A stretch of DNA of 64,000 nucleotides from the NCBI GenBank assembly GCA_963965975.1, contig OZ014424.1:1488001-1552000 (forward strand), written 5' to 3'. Shown piece after piece: positions 56,215 through 64,000 of this stretch (position 1 is its first letter; each line of letters starts with the position of its first letter). A program made the position numbers and the translations under genes. The notes below the pieces were generated by a model. It worked only from the letters and a program-made list of their open reading frames with translations. It searched no databases and had not been told where the DNA came from. The DNA comes from Xestospongia bergquistia (Eukaryota; Porifera; Demospongiae; Haplosclerida; Petrosiidae).

Positions 56215-59200
56215 TTATGTACTGTATTTATCTAAAAGCTCAATAACTTGTTTTATTGTTGGGCGGTTATCAGGATCTTTCTTAATACAAGAAAGAATTA
56301 ATTCATGAAGAAATGGAGCTCTAGAACGAACATGTTGAAGCATCTCTTGGAAAACAGGAGGATCAGGAAAACGACAAGTCATTATTTCACAAAGAAGAAC
56401 ACCATAGCTATGGACATCCACTTTTGTTGTTAGCGCATTTTGGACATGTACATGTACACTTGGTATAGACTCAGGAGCACTATATACAAAAGCACCTGTA
56501 CCACGAGTAACTGCTTGACGAGCTTTATTAGCAGAGCCAAAGTCAGAGATCTTAGTCTTCCATTTATGAGGACCTTTAGATTCTAGGAGGACATTGGCAC
56601 TACTCACATCACGATGTATAATAGGATCAGGTAGACAATGTAAGTAGTTTAGACCTACTGCTACATCACGCATTATAGTCAACAAGACAGGTTCACAGGT
56701 TGGATCAGGGGTGAGTTGTTTGGTCTCATAAGCATTACGTAATGATGTATCCATTATCTCAGTAATAATCATAGGATTACCAGATGGATCATCTAATACA
56801 GCACCAATAAACTGGAGAAGATTAGGATGACGTAACTGAGCCATTGTGTTGATCTCACGATGTAATAATTCAAGATTATCTGGATTCATTATAATTTGAT
56901 ACATCTGTTTCACAGCTACTTTCTGTTCTCTAAATATACCAACCCATATCACACCCCAACCACCTCTTCCTAGCTCTTCTTTAGTGATAATGACATCTTT
57001 ATGACCTACTTTCCAGCTGTCTTCCATTGCACTAATCCTCTTTTGTAGACCATCCATTTCTTCTTGTTTTGCTTGAAGTTCTTCTTGAATTTGCTGTTCA
57101 AGCTGACGGTTTATTTCTTGTTGGTGGTGGTGATTTTCTTGTAGCTGGAAATGTTCAATTTGAAGCTGAGAGTAATTTAATTGCTGTTGGTGGTGAGCCT
57201 CTTCTAGTTGAGAAAGTCTTTCTTGTTGCTGAGAGTACCTTGTTAGATGCTGTTGGTGAGTCTTTTGTAGTTGAATGTGTTCTTTCTTTTGTTGTTGATG
57301 AGTCTTCTCTAACTGATGGTACTTGTCCTGTAATCTACTTATTGCTTGTGTCATGGTTACTTCCTTTTTCTTTTTATCCACTTCCAATTGGTTCATCTCT
57401 GCCAGAAGCTGAGCATTCATCTCTTTCTGTTTATTAAAAAGCTCCCATAACTCACTGTAGTCACTACTACCCTTAAAATATGCTGCATTACTCAAGTCAT
57501 CTGTTAATACTGGTTTAGAATCAAACTGTACAGCTATCTGCTGTGATAGACACTGCACAACAGCTTGCTTTTCAATATGGAGAAGTATTTTCTCTCCTAG
57601 AGGTACTGACTGAGAAGACTGACAGAGCTGAAACAAACAGAAAGTTATGCAATATATATCACAGTGACATAATAATACACAAGTTGTACAGTAACTGTTG
57701 TACGACATGTATATTTATTAAAAATTGACCATTAATTGGGTTGAGTTTGAGCATGAATGAATTTCATTTGGTGTGGTGATACCAGCAGTACATTCTCTTC
57801 CTACCTGAGTGATAGTGCCTGCTTTATCAAGCAAGTTATTAATATCAGAAGTCAAATTGTCCAGTAGTGTCAAGAAATACAAGTGGCTTAAAGGTTGCTG
57901 CATTAAATGTTTCTAAAGAGAGAGAAATGAATTTGATTGGAATAAGTACTATTACAATGTACCATAGATTGGTGGGTGTCTTGATCATTCATTGAACTAT
58001 CATTAGACAACACAGCTGCAACATGTAAGCGAGCCTAAAACAACACAACACAATGATAATGTAACTAGAATGTGTTTGTCATTTTAGTATATAATACCTA
58101 GTCTATTTGATCAATCAGTGTTTGTTGTTTCATTTCAATAAACACTGATTACTAATAACTATATAAGTTTGCTTTAATTTGGTATCATTCAGTTCATTAT
58201 TAGTATCTGTCTTTAGCTCCATACTACTTTCTGTTAGTAATAAATCTATACTTACCTCAGGATTGTACATAAGAAGGGGTCCTGCTCCTTGTACTGACTC
58301 ATCACTTTGTTGATCACAGCGACCAAGAAGACGTGAGAGAAACACTTTAAAAACATGTATTGTAACACAGCCATCTGGTATATCAGTGTCTACATGTGAT
58401 CTGTAGTTAGCAGAGGCTAAAAAGCTGGAACTAAAGTCAACTTTGTCCATACACCATTTTTGCTGGGTATTGGCTAATTTGAGAAACCAGTCTTGGTCTA
58501 CTGTACAATATGTAGGCCTATATGAAGAAATTGATAGATGGACAATGGTCAAATTGATATAAAACATACTTATATAGAGAGAAGAAATGTGAAAAAAGAC
58601 CCTCGAGAATTTTTCTTAACAGCTCCATATCAGAATCACTAGACGCCTTAATTACTTCATTAATGACAGTAGCACACTCACACAGATGAGGGAGGGTATT
58701 TTTGTCTTGTAACTAATAAACAGACCAGTACATGAATGAGATGGAATATGGACAGCACAAAAGTATATACATGTATTCACTAAAAATTTAATTTCTCAAG
58801 TATGTATGTCTTCCAAGCATCAAGACAAAGAGACAGACAAACTGACAGACTTTACCTTTAAATCAATTGTGATGTATTTGGAAAGCAGAGAGGTAGTGAC
58901 TCCAGGAACTCTGATGAAGACATCTTCTAGTGCCAGAGGAGAATTATAGATGAATAGAAATGTGCTGTGCATTATATTGAATTTGGCTTCTTCGTCAAAA
59001 GGTAAAGGAGCACTATAAAGGTGAGTTTTAAGAGCTGTCTTTGTCATGATTTGAAGATATGCCTGGTACCAATCTTGTAGAATCTTAGAGTTCAAACCTT
59101 GAGGAACAAAGGTAGACAGACAGTCATAGACAGAGAAAACTTACAAGTTCCTTCACTTGACTCAACAGCACCAACTAAAACAGAGAACATAGCTGAGATA

Positions 59201-62200
59201 AAAAATGTACTCAGTAGCTTTTGTTCATCATGGTTTATCTGTTGTATAGGAACAAACAAGTCACTTGGTAGGGATTGGTCTGCTTGGGAAACAGAACTAG
59301 GATCACCATCAGCTATCTGCAACCTCTCCAAAGGACCGAGGATGGAAGACAGGTTAACTAAGCTCTGTTTGTTGTATTCCATACAAATATGCAAAAATAC
59401 AAGTCGCTGAATGGGAGGTAATTGATGGAGATTTAAAAAGGTGTGCATAAACTGATACAAGGGAAAGGAAGTTCCCACGTCCAATTTGAGACAATGATAA
59501 ATGAAGTCTGTAAAATATCTCTTCCATAATTCATCAGGATATTTTAAAAGGTGCTGAAATCCTATATATACTGGATTCTTTGAGGGGACACCATTCTACA
59601 GATCAATAGACCAACATAAGTTAATTTGCAAGGTCAATGTGGTAGATGGCAATAAATATTATAAATATGTATATTTACAAGTAGATATGTGTAAAATAGT
59701 GATTAATTATTTTGCTTATTATAAGCACAAAAGGAATGTGGCAAGGGAACAATATAGTGATTATTTCTTTAAATAAAAGCACTAAAGGAATGTATCAAAA
59801 GGGGCAATGTAAAAAATATGATAAATGTGCCTAGGTAGTGCCTTTTTACACATGAACTGATGACATTTTGTAACCCATTCAGTCAACGTACTTTCAATTT
59901 CTGCTCCACAATTGATATAACAGCTAAACCTCTCATTAAACCTTCAGAATCAACTAGTAAGTAAGGATGCAGACTTGAGCTTTCTTGAACATTTTTGATC
60001 TCTTTAGCTTCTTTAATGAGTTTCTCTGCTTCATCATATACCAAACTATTGACAATAAAGTAATGCAGTGACTATCACAGGTCATACACACTTACTTAAA
60101 GAAAGGAAAATGAGGTTGGTAATCCTTAGATCTTGGTGGAGACAAACTGCTAGCAAGAGTCTTCAATTGTGTAAGTTTAGGTGTAGGAAAACTCTCTAAT
60201 AACGATAAAAAGAGCTCTTCAATGACATCAGTACAGTTGACAGAAAATAAGATATCAAGGTTATAGTTCTCATTGATTAAGGATAACATGACAATCATAA
60301 AGTCAGTAAATGTAGACTGGAACATAGTCATGACACTGTCTGTGACATTGAGACCAGACTCGTGAGAATGAGTAAATGCAACTACACTTTTTAGGTGTTC
60401 TATCATCACTGGAGTATCCCAACAGGCCTTAAAAAGCTGACATAACTTTGTTCCTACTCCTTTAGCATCAAGTAACTCTAATAGCTTTGCATTTCGTTCA
60501 GCTGCTTCCATTGGCCTCATGAAAGGACCAGTGGATTGAGAACCATAGATCACACGAGAGGCAATATCTGGAATAATTTCACCTAGTAAATGTTGGCAAG
60601 CATTAATGAAGTTATCATGAGGAAAATCTAAAGAAAGAATTAAGGATATTAAACTGTCTATCCATCAATCTGCTGTTCAAATTACCTTTATTAGGAAGGA
60701 AACAATAACAAAACCATTCTACAACATCCAGACTTCCAGGATGCAGAATGTGACTCTGACCAATTGCATCCAGATAATGGTGACTCCACCCATGTAAGAA
60801 AATTGAAGGGTAACAAGCATCAAAAAACATAGCTGGAGGAAAATGTAACATAATTACAAAAAGTTTATTAGAGGTGGATAGATCTTGAGTTTCTGCCTCT
60901 TCAATCATTGATCTAAGGTGATTAATCATATTTTTTGTAGTATTCTGTGAAAGTGAGTAGAGTGACATTAAATCATAATATTCCATATATATATATATGT
61001 ACCTTCATGTTTGCCATTATAAATAAAATCTTTTTAGTGGTAGAACATACAAAAGTCTTCAATAATTCCTGCACTTCGCTTTGAGACTGGAGAGCAGAAA
61101 GGTTGCATAGAATAACTTTTTGAGGATCAGAAAACACAAGTTCATTAACATAAGTAAGATCCATCTCTTGAGATTGTTTGATGAGTTGCAATGAAAGTTC
61201 ATCAACGAGAGGAGAGGATCGTGTGAAGAGGATAAGCTTATTAGCAGTATCACTGTGAAAGAGAAACGATTGACATTCCTCAATAAATTAAAGTCATTGT
61301 TCAGCTTACCCTTGTTGAGATTGCAAGGCTCTAACTTGCAGGGAGAGTAGTTTCTTAATACTGAAGTGTTGTTGATAAGTCAGATAATTATCAATATAAA
61401 CTGCCGGAATATGTTCATGATAAACAATAATTGCCTTAGTTGTCATCAACTGCATTAACTGTTTAGTCATATGATGTACTAACCACTGCTCCATGAGGTC
61501 CATAACAAGATTAATTTCTGGAGATATTTGAGTTGGTATTGTGGATTCTCTGTGAGAGGTGTGCAAAATTTGTAGCATTTTGGGAAGAGCTTGGTGAACA
61601 GAGTCGATTGTGAGAGTTTGGTAGGCTTCACTAAAAGAAGTGTCACGACAGAGAAGATGGAACAAGTATTCAGAGTCCATTTTGAGTTCTTCAATAGTAT
61701 ACTGTGGTGGAAATAGAATAATTACAATGACCAGTAGCATATATTAGTCTCTCATTACTCTAGTACTTTTGTTAATGTGCATGTACATGTAGAATACAAT
61801 ATTTGGAAACATATCACAAATAAGGTATCCTAACTATATATACTTACCACAGGTACAGTAAAACCAAATGAATGTTTTAATAATCTCAACAGCTTATATA
61901 ACAAATACACTCCAACATTATCTCCAACTACTTCCTCAGGTGTTGTATCTTGGTAATGATGAGCATTAGGAGGTGCATTAGGAGGCAAAAGAGAGAGAAG
62001 TAAAGAGTCCAGTGTCTCATCCTGCAATCCATAGAGACTAGTATTACCATCAACAGAGTTAATAAATTGCTCCACCTGTTTTATTAATACACAAAAATGT
62101 GAATGATATGTACAGTGTAATATAATTTTAACAAGATTGTACCTTAGTTCGAGCTATTGTTAACAAGCCTCTTATACAAGGTGACAAATTATTCATAGCA

Positions 62201-64000
62201 GTTGCCAACAGGGTCTTGTGACTAATGTAATATTTCTCAAACCTGTTCAGACAGGGGGCTGGTGTACCTTCTATTTCACTCAGTCGTATAACCCCAACAC
62301 ATTGGAAATTACTGTGAACATGACATGGCTTTAAACGAGTACCTACAGCAATGTTGGCATAGCAATAAGGGTTGGTATTGCCAATCTGTCGAAATTGCTT
62401 ATTAAAGAGATTGTAAAGACACTCATATATATCTGTACTCGATTGACATATGACAACAGTATGACCTTCACTAGCAGAATGGCAGACAGCATCTATGATG
62501 TTAGCCTATGCAAGAAAAGTGACGTGTACATATATAAATGAGCATTCATTTCAATTAATTACCACTTGCTGCTGTCCATCTCCCAAGAAATTAGAGCATG
62601 TATATACTCTAGTATTTTTTCTGTCTAAGATACCAAATACCATTAATAAATGAACTATGCTATTGTCCTCCGACGAATCAATAATTAGTTTGTATCGGAC
62701 TTCATTCACACCACCTCCATGCTGTGGTTGGTCAGAAAGAGATTTATGTAAAACTTGAAGAATACTTTGCTTATTGACGTTACTAAGGGAAACAAGTTTA
62801 TTTCCTACTGTTGATATCTGGAGGAAGAGAGAGAGAGAAAGTTATAAATACAAAACCATGCAGTTAGCTTCTTTACCTTTCTTAAGAACATTTCACACAG
62901 CCACTCAAAAGATTCTTCCTCTCTTGGCAAAGCCCAGTATATTCCATTAAAATTCCTCTCTAGACCTTCCATTATGAGCTGAGGAGTCAATGTTTCTGTT
63001 CTTCTACATCTCAAATAATTAATGAAGTATATAAAATCACGTAACCCAAAGAACTTCCTCATTTTTTCATTTTTCATCAATTCAGTATATACAAGACAAA
63101 GCTGGACAATATTATCTAAGTCCTTCTTGAGTTCTGGAGGAGGGTGTTTTGGAATTTCACAGAAACATTCTTTGGCTAGAATCTTTAAATTGTCAATAGA
63201 GATCTCAGGTTGAAACAAAGTAACAGCACAGTTAGTTATAGCAGCATCAAGTATACGATTAGTGATAATTACAAAGGACACTTCTTGTTTATCTAAATAA
63301 TACTGAATAACTTTAAGAGATTCTTCAGCCAATTCTGCTTTGTTCATAAATACTACACTGTAAACTGGTAAAGAAAATTTGGAGTAGCTTTGTTGGCGGT
63401 TGATTGCACGGGAAAACACCAGTTGAATTTCATTGGATGTTGTTTGTCGTGAGCACTGATAAACATGGGAGTCTAAACTTTTGAATAAATTCATATTTCT
63501 AAACAGAGGCATTTTAGACTTAGGACCCTTTAGATTGGCCATTACCAAATTAAATGATAGTGTTTTTGAAGTACCAGGTGGTCCTACAATAATCAATGGA
63601 GTGTGTGTCACAGTACAAACTATAGTGGCCAATAAATTCTCTTTTAGGGCCTGTGTTTTTGCAATACCTGGAGGCAATTCAATGTTGCTACAAAACCAGT
63701 CTAGTTCAGGGAAGAAAGCTTGAGAGAAATTAACCTCATGACGTAAACAATATTTATTGTCTAAGACCTTGCAATACTCCTCACGACACTTGCTACCCAA
63801 CCTCATATAGTATACAATACCAAGAGACACCATAATTGCACGTCTATTGTAATCCTTTCTATTACCATGCTGTTTCTGTACTTCATACAGGGACATTAAC
63901 CATTGATAGAATGTGAAGACACGTTCAATATCTCTCAGACCAACACAGCTCTGAGAATATACCTCAATCTCCTCAGGTTTCATCCCCAGATTAGAAAGCT
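56215..64000 (-). CDS. RNF213-like AAA+ / coiled coil / TKL kinase fusion, 5'-partial (2081 aa seen)
   Basis: Sixteen minus-strand exons keep phase: 62877-64000 (runs off the edge), 62563-62817, 62143-62505, 61848-62075, 61310-61701, 61003-61252, 60686-60944, 60096-60627, 59892-60045, 59145-59595, 58856-59097, 58570-58712, 58256-58517, 57963-58034, 57805-57912, 56215-57627. The first exons follow RNF213 (mysterin) order: SCVGLRDIERVFTFYQWL, Walker A IIVGPPGTSKTLSF, VYQCSRQTTSNEIQLVFSRA, FFGLRDFIYFINYL, ERNFNGIYW, then TVVICQSSTDIYECLYNLFN and PAPCLNRFEKYYI. Long helical exons follow. No RING or RZ cysteine cluster is visible. The last exon carries a Gln-rich coiled coil and a full kinase (GRGGWGVIW, VAVK, HRDVSSANVLL, SDFGSANK, SAPES). 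RNF213 is a cytosolic antimicrobial ubiquitin ligase and ATPase in vertebrates; here output may be phosphorylation. Confidence 0.82.

Noticed and set aside
59099-59410. 103-codon plus-strand frame
   Set aside because: It is antisense to an exon of the RNF213-like gene that keeps splice phase with its neighbours.
1-64000. tRNA, rRNA or snRNA genes
   Set aside because: I looked for obvious tRNA boxes and rRNA cores and saw none that I could support; a covariance-model scan was not possible.
1-64000. Bacterial contig
   Set aside because: GT-AG introns with consistent phase, animal-type domain architectures and low gene density rule this out.

Overview
The window is AT-rich animal DNA with short GT-AG introns (mostly 50-1000 bp), close gene spacing, many local segmental duplications and decayed transposons. 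A complete junctophilin-type gene, a GILT thiol reductase, GTP-type PEPCK genes, an HSPA12-like ATPase and an RNF213-like AAA+ gene mark it as metazoan. The compact introns, the lineage-specific tandem pairs and the kinase fusions fit a non-bilaterian, most likely a demosponge such as Amphimedon. The organism is an inference; no sequence search was run. Exon coordinates below come from reading splice sites by eye and checking that codon phase is kept across each junction.  LAYOUT. 1-9 kb: tandem units, each with a long-terminal-inverted-repeat element of about 1 kb and, in two units, an intact 213-aa gene of unknown function; one unit has lost the gene body. 9.0-10.7 kb: a dead PIF/Harbinger transposon. 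11.0-12.4 kb: the last four exons of an eIF2-beta gene copy with no N-terminal exons. 12.4-16.5 kb: a fold-back repeat, a 5'-truncated third copy of the 213-aa gene and its 3' cassette. 16.6-22.5 kb: a tandem duplication of [C2H2 zinc-finger gene (-) / secreted 345-aa protein (+) / first exon of a large gene (+)]. In the second copy the zinc-finger gene is dead; in the first copy the large gene is dead. 21.9-26.7 kb: the intact large gene, with helical repeats and a bacterial-like HNH/zinc-type domain. 26.7-33.5 kb and 35-36 kb: gene-poor repeat array with zinc-finger relics and a perfect 178-bp palindrome. 33.9-34.8 kb: a multipass membrane protein (-). 36.1-43.0 kb: junctophilin (+). 43.7-45.6 kb: GILT (-), divergent from the first of two tandem PEPCK genes (45.8-48.6 and 49.4-51.7 kb). 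51.9-64.0 kb: two minus-strand kinase fusions, HSPA12-like ATPase/coiled coil/TKL kinase and RNF213-like AAA+/coiled coil/TKL kinase; the second continues past the right edge.  MAIN POINT. The two kinase genes have almost the same coiled-coil and kinase tail, encoded in the last exon, but unrelated ATPase front ends. A 67-bp relic of the PEPCK 3' coding end lies next to the second kinase, in the same position the real PEPCK end has next to the first. This indicates that one segmental duplication copied [PEPCK tail + kinase + coiled coil] and left the cassette on two different sensor-like ATPases. The RNF213-like protein shows no RING finger, so a kinase appears to stand where the ubiquitin-ligase part would be expected.
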